Assembly: GCA_023399275.1 (NCBI GenBank)
Contig: JAEWQH010000018.1
Coordinates: 1 to 39,071 of the forward strand
Direction of reading: 5' to 3'
DNA: 39,071 bases
Origin: Bacillota bacterium
GTDB lineage: Bacteria; Bacillota; Clostridia; Christensenellales; CAG-138
Shown here: in pieces, positions 23,664 to 31,934 of the stretch
How the letters are laid out: the number at the start of each line of letters is the position of its first letter
How positions within the stretch are numbered: the stretch's first letter is position 1
The notes under the pieces: model-generated
The model's input: the letters and a program-made list of their open reading frames with translations, nothing else
The model's database searches: none
What the model was told of the DNA's origin: nothing
Program-made: the position numbers and the translations under genes

Positions 23664-23689
23664 GCGGGGGCGGCTGACGCCGCCCCCGC
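23664..23689. other. 11-bp hairpin after the ABC permease gene
   Basis: GCGGGGGCGGC (23664-23674) pairs with GCCGCCCCCGC (23679-23689) around TGAC. No U tract follows on the minus strand, so it is at best an atypical terminator for the GntR/ABC operon; it may only protect the 3' end. Confidence 0.5.
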
Positions 23690-23707
23690 TTACGCATACC
23701 GCTTTGC

Positions 23708-24577
23708 CTATTGCAGATTCAGGTTCTTGCGAAAGATCGACCGGATCAGCAGGAAGAACAGCACGCATAGCCCCGCAAAGAGCACGCCATACCAGCCGAA
23801 GACAGACGTGATAAACACGCTGATCTCCTGCACGGTGTTGAGCGTCAGGCTCGCGAACCCCTCGCCGAGCGCAATCAGCGACATAAACGTCGAACTGATG
23901 ATGCCGACTCCCATATTGATCAGCAGATACATGCCGATGGCGGCGAGGATGCGGTGCTTTTTGGCTACCTGCCCGCCGACCACGATGGCAAAATAGATCT
24001 CCAGCATCTGCGCCGCAAGCGCGAGAAGGCCGATGACGACCGCCTCCACGATCACGAGCGGAATGCTGACATACTGCGCCGCCTGCGGCAGCACATCCGT
24101 AAAGAACATCCGGATCGCCGCAAGCACTTCGCCGTTGATCAGCGTATTGGTCGTCGTGCCGAAAACCGAGAAGATCAGCAGCGTAACGATGATGACCACC
24201 CCGTTGATCAGCGTCCAGAATATGCCGGTAAGCAGCTTGCTCCAGATCAGCTTACCCGTCGAAACCGGCAGCGTGAAGGTGAGGTACCCTTCGTCCGCAA
24301 GGAAGCTGCGGTAAAAGTGATAGCACACCAGCAGCAGCGTCACCAGTGACGAAGCCACGATCGCGATACCGATCAAAAACGCGGCAGTGGTGGAAATCGC
24401 CATGATCAGCTCGCGCAGCAGCGCAGAGCCGCCCATGCTGGCGGTGCTTTGTCCCAACCGAATGGTTATCGCTGTGAGCAGCGTCGCCACCAGTCCGCCG
24501 CCGAGAATGCCGATCTGCAGCGGAAAGAGCGTGCGCGAAAGCGCACGAAAGTCGTGTTTCATCAATTTCTTTAGCAT
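23708..24577 (-). CDS. ABC transporter permease of a GntR-linked system
   Basis: This 289-residue protein has six hydrophobic helices and begins MLKKLMKHDFRALSRTLFPL, typical of ABC-2-type permeases partnered with YtrB-like ATPases. It overlaps the ATPase gene by 7 bases. In Firmicutes such three-gene units (GntR, ATPase, permease) respond to cell-wall-active antibiotics or membrane stress; the transported substrate is generally unknown. Confidence 0.85.
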   Translation of the reverse strand: MLKKLMKHDFRALSRTLFPLQIGILGGGLVATLLTAITIRLGQSTASMGGSALLRELIMAISTTAAFLIGIAIVASSLVTLLLVCYHFYRSFLADEGYLTFTLPVSTGKLIWSKLLTGIFWTLINGVVIIVTLLIFSVFGTTTNTLINGEVLAAIRMFFTDVLPQAAQYVSIPLVIVEAVVIGLLALAAQMLEIYFAIVVGGQVAKKHRILAAIGMYLLINMGVGIISSTFMSLIALGEGFASLTLNTVQEISVFITSVFGWYGVLFAGLCVLFFLLIRSIFRKNLNLQ

Positions 24578-25269
24578 CTGAATACCTCCCGAAACAGCTC
24601 GTCCAGCGACTTGCCCTGCGTCTCGCGGACGTTGTCCGTCGTGTCGTGCATGGTGATGACGCCCTCCTTGAGGAAAAGGAACTCGTCAAGCACCTTCTCC
24701 ACATCCGCAATCAGGTGCGTGGAGATGAGGATCGTCGCCTCGTTGTCATAGTTGCCGATGATCGTATCAAGGATGTAGTCCCGCGTCGCAGGGTCCACAC
24801 CGCCGATGGGCTCATCCAGCAGATAGAGCTTCGCGCGGCGGGACATAACGAGCACCAGCTGCATCTTTTCCCGCGTGCCTTTGCTCAGTTGCTTCATACG
24901 CTTGCCCGCTGGCACGTTCAGGCGGGAGAGCATCTCCCTGGCACGCGCCATATCGAAGTCCGCATAAAAGTCCGCAAAATAATCGAGGCAGTCATCCACC
25001 GTCATCCAGTCCGGCAGATAGGTGCGCTCCGGCAGATAAGAGATCAGCGCCTTGGTGCCCTCGCCTACCGGCTGGTTGTCCACCAACACGATCCCGCTTG
25101 TCGGCGTAAGCAGCCCGGCTACGATCTTGAGCAGCGTAGTCTTGCCGCTGCCGTTCGGCCCCAGAAGGCCGATGATTTTCCCCTTGGGCAGTGTCAGGTC
25201 TACGTTGTTGAGCGCAAGCGTCGGCCCATAGCGCTTGCTCAGCGCCCGTACTTCAAGAATGGATTGCAT
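24571..25269 (-). CDS. ABC transporter ATPase (YtrB-like)
   Basis: This 232-residue protein has Walker A GPNGSGKTT, the signature region LSKGTREKMQLVL (a variant of LSGGQ), Walker B LYLLDEPIGGVDP and the switch His in ILISTHLI. The KGTREK signature is common in YtrB/BcrA-type exporters. ATG 25269 has AGGAGG six bases upstream; a start further up at 25299 would lie deeper in the regulator gene. It overlaps the end of the GntR gene by 17 bases and the permease gene by 7, so all three are coupled. Confidence 0.92.
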   Translation of the reverse strand: MQSILEVRALSKRYGPTLALNNVDLTLPKGKIIGLLGPNGSGKTTLLKIVAGLLTPTSGIVLVDNQPVGEGTKALISYLPERTYLPDWMTVDDCLDYFADFYADFDMARAREMLSRLNVPAGKRMKQLSKGTREKMQLVLVMSRRAKLYLLDEPIGGVDPATRDYILDTIIGNYDNEATILISTHLIADVEKVLDEFLFLKEGVITMHDTTDNVRETQGKSLDELFREVFRC

Positions 25270-25639
25270 GTTCCCCCTCCTTCTGTTCTTCTTTGGCAAG
25301 CCGCTCGAGCACCTCTTGACGGTTTAAGCCGAGCGCCTGCATTTGCATCAAAAACGTCTGCGCCAGCAGGTTCGCCTTTGCGTCCCGCGCGCGGCAGACG
25401 GCCTCTTCATCCGTCGTCACCGTTCGACCGGTGTTTCTCTGTGTCGTTACCAATCCCATTTCCTCCAGTTCCGCGAGCGCCCGCTGCATCGTATTTGGAT
25501 TGACCGCAGCCAGCACCGCCAGATCGCGTACGCTGGGCAGCCGCATCCCCATCTCGTATGTGCCGTTGAGAATGCGAAGTTCTATCTCGTCCACAATCTG
25601 TTGATAGATGGGCCGGTTCGATGAAAATTGCCAAGCCAA
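25253..25639 (-). CDS. GntR-family (YtrA-type) repressor with TTG start
   Basis: This 128-residue protein has a GntR winged helix (YQQIVDEIELRILNGTYEMGMRLPSVRDLAVLAAVNPNTMQRALAELEEMGLV) and only a short C-terminal helical tail, the layout of the YtrA subfamily. The start codon is TTG at 25639-25637, supported by AAGGAGG eight bases upstream. It leads its own ABC operon behind a promoter covered by a 38-bp palindrome, so autorepression is expected. The inducing signal is unknown; cell-envelope stress is usual for relatives. Confidence 0.92.
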   Translation of the reverse strand: MAWQFSSNRPIYQQIVDEIELRILNGTYEMGMRLPSVRDLAVLAAVNPNTMQRALAELEEMGLVTTQRNTGRTVTTDEEAVCRARDAKANLLAQTFLMQMQALGLNRQEVLERLAKEEQKEGEHAIHS

Positions 25640-25656
25640 TTCGCGTTCCTCCTTTC

Positions 25657-25714
25657 GTGTATCTCTGTATTATTATCTTAATACAGTTATACACTTCTCC
25701 AGCCGTCTTGTCAA
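25657..25714 (-). promoter_or_regulatory. promoter and long palindromic operator of the GntR/ABC operon
   Basis: On the minus strand TTGACA (25714-25709) and TATAAC (25691-25686) are 17 bp apart. A symmetric palindrome at 25657-25694 has the form GTGTAT-N2-CTGTATTA-N6-TAATACAG-N2-ATACAC and covers the -10 and start site. Confidence 0.8.
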
Positions 25715-25848
25715 GCATGTTTTCGAAACTTCGGTGCAAAAAAGGGGATGGTTTCAAAAATCACGCCAAATATATGAAAAAAACGCGTGAAATCTGGCTT
25801 CACAAGAGCACACCCCCGTAAAAAAACCGAAACGAGGATGAGAATTAC

Positions 25849-25878
25849 TTGTCCTAACCCGCCGTGGGGTTGTATAAT
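25849..25878 (+). promoter_or_regulatory. typA promoter
   Basis: TTGTCC (25849-25854) and a perfect TATAAT (25873-25878) with an 18-bp spacer, about 30 bases before the start codon. Confidence 0.7.
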
Positions 25879-25908
25879 TACTTGTTTTGTAAGAAAGAAG
25901 GTATTCCA

Positions 25909-27729
25909 ATGGATATTCGAAACGTCGCCATCATCGCGCACGTCGACCACGGCAAGACGACGCTGGTCGATCAGATGCTGCGCGATGCGGGCGTACTGCG
26001 CAGGGGCGAACAGGACGTCGAGCGCATTATGGACTCCAACGATCTCGAGCGCGAGCGCGGCATCACCATCCTCTCGAAAAATACGGCGGTCACCTACGGC
26101 GGCACGCGCATCAACATCGTAGACACGCCCGGCCACGCGGACTTCGGCGGCGAAGTGGAGCGCATCCTGCAGATGGTGGATGGCGTGCTGCTGCTCGTGG
26201 ACGCGTTTGAGGGCTGCATGCCGCAGACGCGGTTTGTGCTGCGCAAGTCGCTCGAGCTCAACAAGATCCCGATCCTGGTCGTCAACAAGGTCGACCGCCC
26301 CGGCGCGCGCCCCGCAGAAGTGGTAGACGAAGCGCTGGAGCTCTTTATCGAACTCGGCGCGAGTGCGGAGCAACTCGACTTCCCCGTGGTCTACGCCAGC
26401 GCGCGCGATAATATGAGCGGTATGTCACCGGATCATATGGAAAACAACATGGTCGCGCTCTTCGACACGATTCTCAGCGCGATCCCCGCACCGAAGTATC
26501 AGCCGGAGGAGCCGCTGCAGATCCTCTTCTCTTCCATCGACTACGATGACTATGTCGGCCGCATCGGCGTGGGCCGCATCGAGCGCGGCACAGCGAAAAA
26601 AGGCATGCCCGTCGTCATCTGCGGCGGCGAAGACAACCGCAAGGTCGACACCAAGATCACCCGCCTCTATCGCTTCGAGGGACTTAAGCGCGTCGAGGTG
26701 GACGAGGCGCCCTGCGGGGACATCATCTGCGTTGCGGGGATGGAGCATCTCAACGTAGGCGAGACGGTCTGCGATCCGGCCTGTGTCGAGCCGCTTCCGT
26801 TCGTGCACATCGACGAGCCGACCGTGAGCATGATGTTTATGCTCAACGACAGCCCGTTTGCCGGACGCGAGGGAAAATACGTCACGGGCCGCAACCTGCG
26901 CGACCGTCTCTTCAACGAAATCAAGACCAATATCTCTATGCGCGTGGAAGAGACGCAGACGACCGATACCTTCCGCGTAAGCGGCCGCGGCGAACTGCAT
27001 CTGTCCATCCTCATCGAGACCATGCGTCGCCAGGGGTATGAGTTTGCGGTCTCCCGTCCGAAGGTCATCCTCCATAAGGATAAGGACGGCAACGTTACCG
27101 AGCCCATCGAGGAACTGACCATCGACGTGCCGACCGAATACGTCGGCGCCGTGATGGAAAAACTCGGGCAGCGTAAAGCCGAGCTGACCGACATGACCAA
27201 CCAGGGCGACAACAGCGTGCGCCTGCAGTTTCTCGTGCCTGCACGCGGATTGATGGGCTACCGCTCGGAGCTGCTGACCGACACACGCGGCAACGGCGTG
27301 ATGAGTCATATTTTTCACGACTATGAACCATACAAAGGCCCCATCGAAGAGCGCAAAACCGGCTCTCTCGTGGCCCATGAGACCGGCGACACCAGCAGCT
27401 ACGGCCTGTTCAACACGCAGGATCGCGGCAAGCTCTTCGTCGGCCCCGGCGTACCGGTCTACGAGGGACAGATCGTCGGCGAAAATGCGCGCGCAGAGGA
27501 TATCGTGGTCAACGTCTGTAAGAAGAAGCACGTCACCAACATGCGCGCCTCCGGCTCAGACGAGGCGCTGCGCCTTACCCCGCCCGTAACGCTCTCGCTC
27601 GAACAGTGCCTGGAGTTCATCGCGGACGACGAGCTCGTAGAGGTCACGCCAAAGAGCATCCGCATGCGCAAGCGCCTTCTCAACAAGGATCAGCGCATGA
27701 AGTACGCAAAGCAGCTGGACGCGCAGTAG
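25909..27729 (+). CDS. typA: translational GTPase TypA/BipA
   Basis: This 606-residue ribosome-associated GTPase supports ribosome assembly and growth under stress or cold. GTP motifs are AHVDHGKTT (G1), DTPGHADFGGEVER (G3) and NKVDRPGARP (G4). The EF-G-like domains and the TypA C-terminal domain (NMRASGSDEALRLTPP, LEFIADDELVEVTP) follow. ATG 25909 gives the family N-terminus MDIRNVAIIAHV; an upstream in-frame start at 25864 falls on the promoter. A GNAT gene follows after 39 bases. Confidence 0.97.
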   Translation: MDIRNVAIIAHVDHGKTTLVDQMLRDAGVLRRGEQDVERIMDSNDLERERGITILSKNTAVTYGGTRINIVDTPGHADFGGEVERILQMVDGVLLLVDAFEGCMPQTRFVLRKSLELNKIPILVVNKVDRPGARPAEVVDEALELFIELGASAEQLDFPVVYASARDNMSGMSPDHMENNMVALFDTILSAIPAPKYQPEEPLQILFSSIDYDDYVGRIGVGRIERGTAKKGMPVVICGGEDNRKVDTKITRLYRFEGLKRVEVDEAPCGDIICVAGMEHLNVGETVCDPACVEPLPFVHIDEPTVSMMFMLNDSPFAGREGKYVTGRNLRDRLFNEIKTNISMRVEETQTTDTFRVSGRGELHLSILIETMRRQGYEFAVSRPKVILHKDKDGNVTEPIEELTIDVPTEYVGAVMEKLGQRKAELTDMTNQGDNSVRLQFLVPARGLMGYRSELLTDTRGNGVMSHIFHDYEPYKGPIEERKTGSLVAHETGDTSSYGLFNTQDRGKLFVGPGVPVYEGQIVGENARAEDIVVNVCKKKHVTNMRASGSDEALRLTPPVTLSLEQCLEFIADDELVEVTPKSIRMRKRLLNKDQRMKYAKQLDAQ

Positions 27730-27768
27730 CCACCCGCTGCACGCCGGCGCGAAAGGAGCGGGAAGCGC

Positions 27769-28209
27769 ATGCTTCGCCTCGTCGAGATCGACCGCTACAA
27801 CTATCTGTCCGTACTGGATCTCTCCGTTGCCCCGGAGCAGCGGCGCTTTGTCGCGACCAATCAGTACTCGCTCGCGCAGGCATATGCCCAACCGGAGTGC
27901 GTGCCGCTCGCGCTCTATGCGCAGAACCGGCCCGTCGGCTTCGCGATGTATTGCCTCGACGAGGACGACCACCAGTACTGGATCTACCGGCTGATGATCG
28001 ACCGGCGGTATCAGGGCGTCGGCTACGGCAGGGAGGCGATGCGCCTGCTGCTCGACCACATCCGGGCACTCTCGGATGAAGACCACACGTACGTCTACAT
28101 CAGCTTCGAACCGGAGAACGCCGCTGCCAAGTCGCTCTATGAGAGTCTCGGTTTCCTGCCCGACGGGCGCGTGCTCTACGGAGAGGTCGTCTATCGTTTA
28201 GCGCTGTAG
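27769..28209 (+). CDS. GNAT N-acetyltransferase, spermidine-acetyltransferase-like
   Basis: This 146-residue protein has the acetyl-CoA motif A RYQGVGYGREAM (Q-x-x-G-x-G/A form) after LMIDRR, and a C-terminal YVYISFEPENAAAKSLYESLGF typical of GNAT folds. The N-terminal NQYSLAQAYAQPE and the VPLALYAQNRPVGFAMY strand resemble BltD/PaiA-like polyamine acetyltransferases. AAGGAG precedes ATG 27769 by about ten bases. It is probably co-transcribed with typA. Polyamine as substrate is a family-based guess. Confidence 0.88.
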   Translation: MLRLVEIDRYNYLSVLDLSVAPEQRRFVATNQYSLAQAYAQPECVPLALYAQNRPVGFAMYCLDEDDHQYWIYRLMIDRRYQGVGYGREAMRLLLDHIRALSDEDHTYVYISFEPENAAAKSLYESLGFLPDGRVLYGEVVYRLAL

Positions 28210-28250
28210 CGGTTCTTTCGCTGTGCTCCAAACAACCGACACGATGCAGC

Positions 28251-28280
28251 AAACCCGCCGTCCGATCGGACGGCGGGTTT
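28251..28280. terminator. bidirectional terminator
   Basis: A 30-base perfect palindrome (13-bp arms AAACCCGCCGTCC / GGACGGCGGGTTT around the self-complementary GATC) with T-rich exits, between the convergent GNAT and M20 genes. Confidence 0.9.
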
Positions 28281-28301
28281 TGTTCTGCTTGCGCGGGATA
28301 A

Positions 28302-29741
28302 CTACAGTGTCTTCATCAGACGTGCAAAGAACTGCACCGTCTTGACGATCTTATCCGTCGGGATACGCTCGTCGTTGCCATGGATGCAGCCGCGCTCCTC
28401 CTTGGAGAGCGCCATGGCCGAAAAGCGGTAGACATAGTCGGAGATCGCGCAGTAGTGCCGCGAGTCCGAGCAGGCCACCATCAGATATGGCGAAACGAGC
28501 GCCTCGGGCCACGTGGCCGAGATCGCCGCGGTGAGCTTCTCCCAGCCATAGCCCTCCGTTTCGGAGACCTTGCTCGGGTTCATGCCCTGCACGATGCTTG
28601 CCTGCACGCCGTCGTCATCGATATGGCTCTTGAGGGTTGCCAGCGCTTCGTCGCAGGTGCTGCCGTTGATCACGCGGAGGTTTGCGACCATACGCGCACG
28701 CGGCGGCAGCACGTTGCTCGCCTTGCTGCCCTCCGCCATGGTAAACGCGCAGGTGGTGCGCATCATGGCGTTGAGTTCGCCGCCGGATTTTTTACACATG
28801 GCGTCCAGCAACGGCAAAAAGCACCAGAGGTTGGCAAAGATCAGCCGGTATACAAACGACGAGCGCCGACCGAGCGTATCGAACATCTCCGCCACGGGCT
28901 TGGTCAGAACGCGCGGAAACGGCTTGGCCTCGATGCGCGTCACCGCGCGGGCAAGCCGGCCGATACCGGTGTGCGGCGGCGGCGCGGATGCGTGCCCGCC
29001 CGCGCCTTCGATGACAATCTGCGCGTCCATCAGGCCCTTTTCCGCAATGCCGACCAACGCGCAGGGCTCCTTGACCCCGGGGAAGATACCCTCTACGACC
29101 GCGCCGCCCTCGTCCACAACGATGGCGGGGCTTACGCCGCGCGCGCGCAGCGTCTCCACGATGACAGGCTGCGATTTGCCCGCGACCTCCTCGTCGCCCG
29201 CAAAGGCAAAATACATGTCGTTTTCAGACACAAACCCGTCTTTGAGCAGCAGCTCCGCCGCCTCGAGCACGCCGAGCAGCGTACATTTCGTGTCCAGCGT
29301 GCCGCGGCCCCAGAGGACGCCGTCCTCGATGATGCCGTCAAACGCGGGCTTCGACCACTGCTCCTCATTCACGGGCACCACGTCGTAGTGCGCCATAAAC
29401 ACGGCGGGCTTTTCGGCGCTCTTGCCCTTGAGGGTAAAGAGCACGCCACTTGGCCCCAGCTCCTCGTAGGCGCAGCGCGCGAATACGTTTGGATACAGCT
29501 TCTTCAGCAGCGCGCGAAACTTCGCGAACTCCGCCTTATCGATCCGCTCGTCCTCATAGTAGGATACCGTCTTGCAGCGGATCATCTCGGCGAGATCATC
29601 GATGGCCTTCTGCTCGTCGAGCGCCACCGGGCTTGACGCGGCGGACGCGGCAGCCTTCGGCTTGAAGCGCAGCGCGCGGATGAAGATCACCGCAAGAAAC
29701 GCGACGACCAGCGCGACAAGCGCAATCCAGAAATACGTCAT
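28302..29741 (-). CDS. membrane-anchored M20-family metallopeptidase
   Basis: This 479-residue protein begins with an uncleaved helix (about 3-26), then an M20 catalytic domain. Zinc-site motifs are MAHYDVVPV (His), GRGTLDTK (Asp), FAGDEEVAG (general-base and ligand Glu), VDEGG and, near the end, the final His in GCIHGNDERI. The layout resembles the PM20D1/CPS1 group, which hydrolyse or make N-acyl amino acids and dipeptides. AGGAGA precedes ATG 29741. It lies 93 bases after two polytopic membrane genes and probably processes a peptide or acyl-amino acid they transport (inference). Confidence 0.93.
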   Translation of the reverse strand: MTYFWIALVALVVAFLAVIFIRALRFKPKAAASAASSPVALDEQKAIDDLAEMIRCKTVSYYEDERIDKAEFAKFRALLKKLYPNVFARCAYEELGPSGVLFTLKGKSAEKPAVFMAHYDVVPVNEEQWSKPAFDGIIEDGVLWGRGTLDTKCTLLGVLEAAELLLKDGFVSENDMYFAFAGDEEVAGKSQPVIVETLRARGVSPAIVVDEGGAVVEGIFPGVKEPCALVGIAEKGLMDAQIVIEGAGGHASAPPPHTGIGRLARAVTRIEAKPFPRVLTKPVAEMFDTLGRRSSFVYRLIFANLWCFLPLLDAMCKKSGGELNAMMRTTCAFTMAEGSKASNVLPPRARMVANLRVINGSTCDEALATLKSHIDDDGVQASIVQGMNPSKVSETEGYGWEKLTAAISATWPEALVSPYLMVACSDSRHYCAISDYVYRFSAMALSKEERGCIHGNDERIPTDKIVKTVQFFARLMKTL

Positions 29742-29834
29742 GGTTATCTTCTCCTATCCCCGTTTCATTTGAAACGGTCAACATCGCTTGATTGCGCCGC
29801 ATGCCCGCTTTACGGGGCGCGCGGTGCGATACGA

Positions 29835-30497
29835 TTACAAAAGCTCTTTTTTATAGAGGATGCGCGCGGCGCCGATGGCGATCAGCGCGCCTACCGGCAC
29901 AAGGATGCCCACCGCGCTTGCCAACGACGGCACGAGCAGGAACAGCGTGATCATGACCACGAGCGGCGCGACGGCGATCTTCCAGTTCTTGGAGACAAAC
30001 ACCACGCCGAGCGCGCCGAAAAGCGCGGGCAGGATGTTTTCAAACGCGGGCTGCAGCGCAGGGCTCTCCAGCACCGGCGCGATCTGGGAAAGCAACAGCA
30101 CGCCGAGCGCGATGATCAGCGTGGTGACGATCGAACTCGTGGCAATGGCGATCGTCGAAACGACCTCGCCTTCTTCCGAGCCGGCCTGGACGCCCGCGCG
30201 ATCCATTGAATTCAGCGCGCAGGGCACCTTGAGGTTGGACAGGTTGCCCGTAACAAAGCCGAGGTAAGAGCCGCCCGTGCCGAGCATCGGCACGTAAGTG
30301 AACACCTCGATCACGCCGACCGTCCAGAAGATCGGCGCGATGCTCAACAGTCCCTTGAGCACGCCTCCGATCGGCGGCCACGCGTCGTAATAGATACACG
30401 TCGCAACCGGAACCGCCATCAGCAGCGCCAGCGCGCTGAAGATCCATACGGTTCCCATGGCGTGCACGCTGTCGCGATATGATTTTTCCTGTTTCAT
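29835..30497 (-). CDS. polytopic membrane protein, partner of DUF5058
   Basis: This 220-residue protein has about five or six hydrophobic helices. A conserved-looking loop, PMLGTGGSYLGFVTGNLSNLKVPCALNSM, sits between helices 2 and 3 and could be a substrate or ion site. I do not recognise a named family; similar proteins are usually hypothetical and adjacent to DUF5058. AAGGAG lies six bases upstream of ATG 30497, and the gene is 15 bases after DUF5058, so the two likely form one complex. Transport is plausible from topology only. Confidence 0.75.
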   Translation of the reverse strand: MKQEKSYRDSVHAMGTVWIFSALALLMAVPVATCIYYDAWPPIGGVLKGLLSIAPIFWTVGVIEVFTYVPMLGTGGSYLGFVTGNLSNLKVPCALNSMDRAGVQAGSEEGEVVSTIAIATSSIVTTLIIALGVLLLSQIAPVLESPALQPAFENILPALFGALGVVFVSKNWKIAVAPLVVMITLFLLVPSLASAVGILVPVGALIAIGAARILYKKELL

Positions 30498-30512
30498 ATG
30501 CGTCTCCTTTCC

Positions 30513-31247
30513 TCAACCCACGATGCTCTGCACCAGCGATGTAATCGGGATGGACAGCGCCATCCCTCCCAGCAGGCTGATGGGCAGGGCGTAGTCCTCA
30601 ATCCACTTGGCCCCCAGCAACTTGCGAATCAGCCCGCAGACCATCATCAAAAGCGCGCTGGCAAGCATGACGAACACGGGAATCCACCCCGTCAGCCCCT
30701 CGTGCACATCCGCAAACACCATGCCCAGGAAAGCGGAGATCATGCCCAGAAATAAGCTGGAAAGGAAGATCTGCCCCCACTTGGAGTCCTTGCTCTGAAT
30801 GTTGCTGATGCCCTTTTCGATCTTCTTGCCGAGCAGCGGCACGAGCAGCAGCCCGGGTATGATGCCAAGCGCCATCACCCACGAAATGGTGGTAAACACC
30901 TTGGGGTCGGTCACGCGCTCCGCCAGCGTGGCGCCGACCGCGCTGGCCGCGGCGGCGGCCGCCGTCGCCTCATAGGTCAGCGAGCCGATCACCGAAAGCC
31001 GAAGCCAAGGCAGCGGAAAGCCGAGGGCATTGCTCAGCGCGATGACGCCGAGCAGGATCGCAAACGCCGGGGCGATCGTAAAGACCGCGGAAGACCCGAC
31101 GGTCTTCTTGAGCGCCTTCATGTCCATGCCCAGTTCCTTACCGCGCCGCCACGCCTTGATGAAAAAGACGACCGACTGGAGCAGCACAAACGCGATCACT
31201 ACGGCGACCACGACATACATGAATGCGCCGTTTGAGTTGAATTCCAT
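30513..31247 (-). CDS. DUF5058-family membrane protein
   Basis: This 244-residue protein has about six helices and the segments FFIKAWRRGKELGMD, SSAVFTIAPAFAILLGVI and LPWLRLSVIGSLTYE, which I recall as DUF5058 features. ATG 31247 is chosen because GGGAG lies eight bases upstream and it begins MEFNSNGAF just before the first helix; an open frame extends to 31328 without such a site. Function is not described to my knowledge. The linked membrane protein and M20 peptidase suggest uptake and cleavage of a peptide or acyl-amino acid (inference). Confidence 0.8.
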   Translation of the reverse strand: MEFNSNGAFMYVVVAVVIAFVLLQSVVFFIKAWRRGKELGMDMKALKKTVGSSAVFTIAPAFAILLGVIALSNALGFPLPWLRLSVIGSLTYEATAAAAAASAVGATLAERVTDPKVFTTISWVMALGIIPGLLLVPLLGKKIEKGISNIQSKDSKWGQIFLSSLFLGMISAFLGMVFADVHEGLTGWIPVFVMLASALLMMVCGLIRKLLGAKWIEDYALPISLLGGMALSIPITSLVQSIVG

Positions 31248-31404
31248 CCCATTTCTCCCTTCGGGCAGACGCCACGCGGATGACGCCGCCTCTGTGTTTC
31301 GATATATTATATCAGATTTTGGATGCATTTCAATCGAGTTAACGGAAAAAGCGTTTGTATTTCAACACGATGTTGATTATTTATTTGGATTATATCCACT
31401 CCAT

Positions 31405-31441
31405 CAAAAAACGGGTGGACGCCATCTTGGCAGCCACCCGT
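31405..31441 (-). terminator. terminator of the PH-domain gene
   Basis: On the minus strand ACGGGTGG (31441-31434) pairs with CCACCCGT (31418-31411), with an inner GCC/GGC pairing, followed by T residues (31410-31405). Confidence 0.8.
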
Positions 31442-31456
31442 ACCAGGGTCTTCTTT

Positions 31457-31834
31457 TCAGTTGAGCGGGTCGTCGTCCATATCTGCGTAGCCCATGAACT
31501 CACGCGCGGCGATGCGCTTTTCATCCCGCTCCCGCTCGACCATGTCGGAGAGCATCTCCTTGACCTGCCTTGCGTGCTTGATGCGTTTGATCTCAAGCTC
31601 CGGCGCACTTTTGTCCGCCGTGTTGAGGCGGATGGTACCCAGGCCCCAGATACGCTGGCCAAACGGCCGCTGCAGCGTGATATCGAGAATGCGGTAGAGG
31701 CGGATCTCATCCTCCTTGCGGCTGATGAAGCCCGTGTCCACGATCAGCTTTTCCTGTGTCAGGGAATATCTCGTAAACGTCCACGGCAAGCCGAAGATGA
31801 TGCGCTTGCGATCCTTCCAAACGACGTCCGCCAT
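31457..31834 (-). CDS. bacterial PH-domain (bPH2) protein
   Basis: This 125-residue protein has a bPH2-type core (about 8-80): FTRYSLTQEKLIVDTGFISRKEDEIRLYRILDITLQRPFGQRIWGLGTIRL, the usual strand pattern with an 'RIxDI' edge. A charged helix (about 82-112) follows. It has no membrane segment, so it is probably cytoplasmic. Bacterial PH domains are of unknown function in most cases. It has its own promoter and terminator and stands apart from its neighbours. Confidence 0.88.
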   Translation of the reverse strand: MADVVWKDRKRIIFGLPWTFTRYSLTQEKLIVDTGFISRKEDEIRLYRILDITLQRPFGQRIWGLGTIRLNTADKSAPELEIKRIKHARQVKEMLSDMVERERDEKRIAAREFMGYADMDDDPLN

Positions 31835-31866
31835 GCGTATGTTCCTCCGTTCAGTTAATGGAGAGC

Positions 31867-31896
31867 ATTATACCACACCGCGCCGCGCGTGAACAG
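31867..31896 (-). promoter_or_regulatory. promoter of the PH-domain gene
   Basis: On the minus strand an extended -10, TGGTATAAT (TATAAT at 31872-31867), lies 18 bp after TTCACG (31896-31891). Confidence 0.65.
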
Positions 31897-31934
31897 CACG
31901 GATCGCGGCACACCACCCCCGCAGGACTGCCCAG

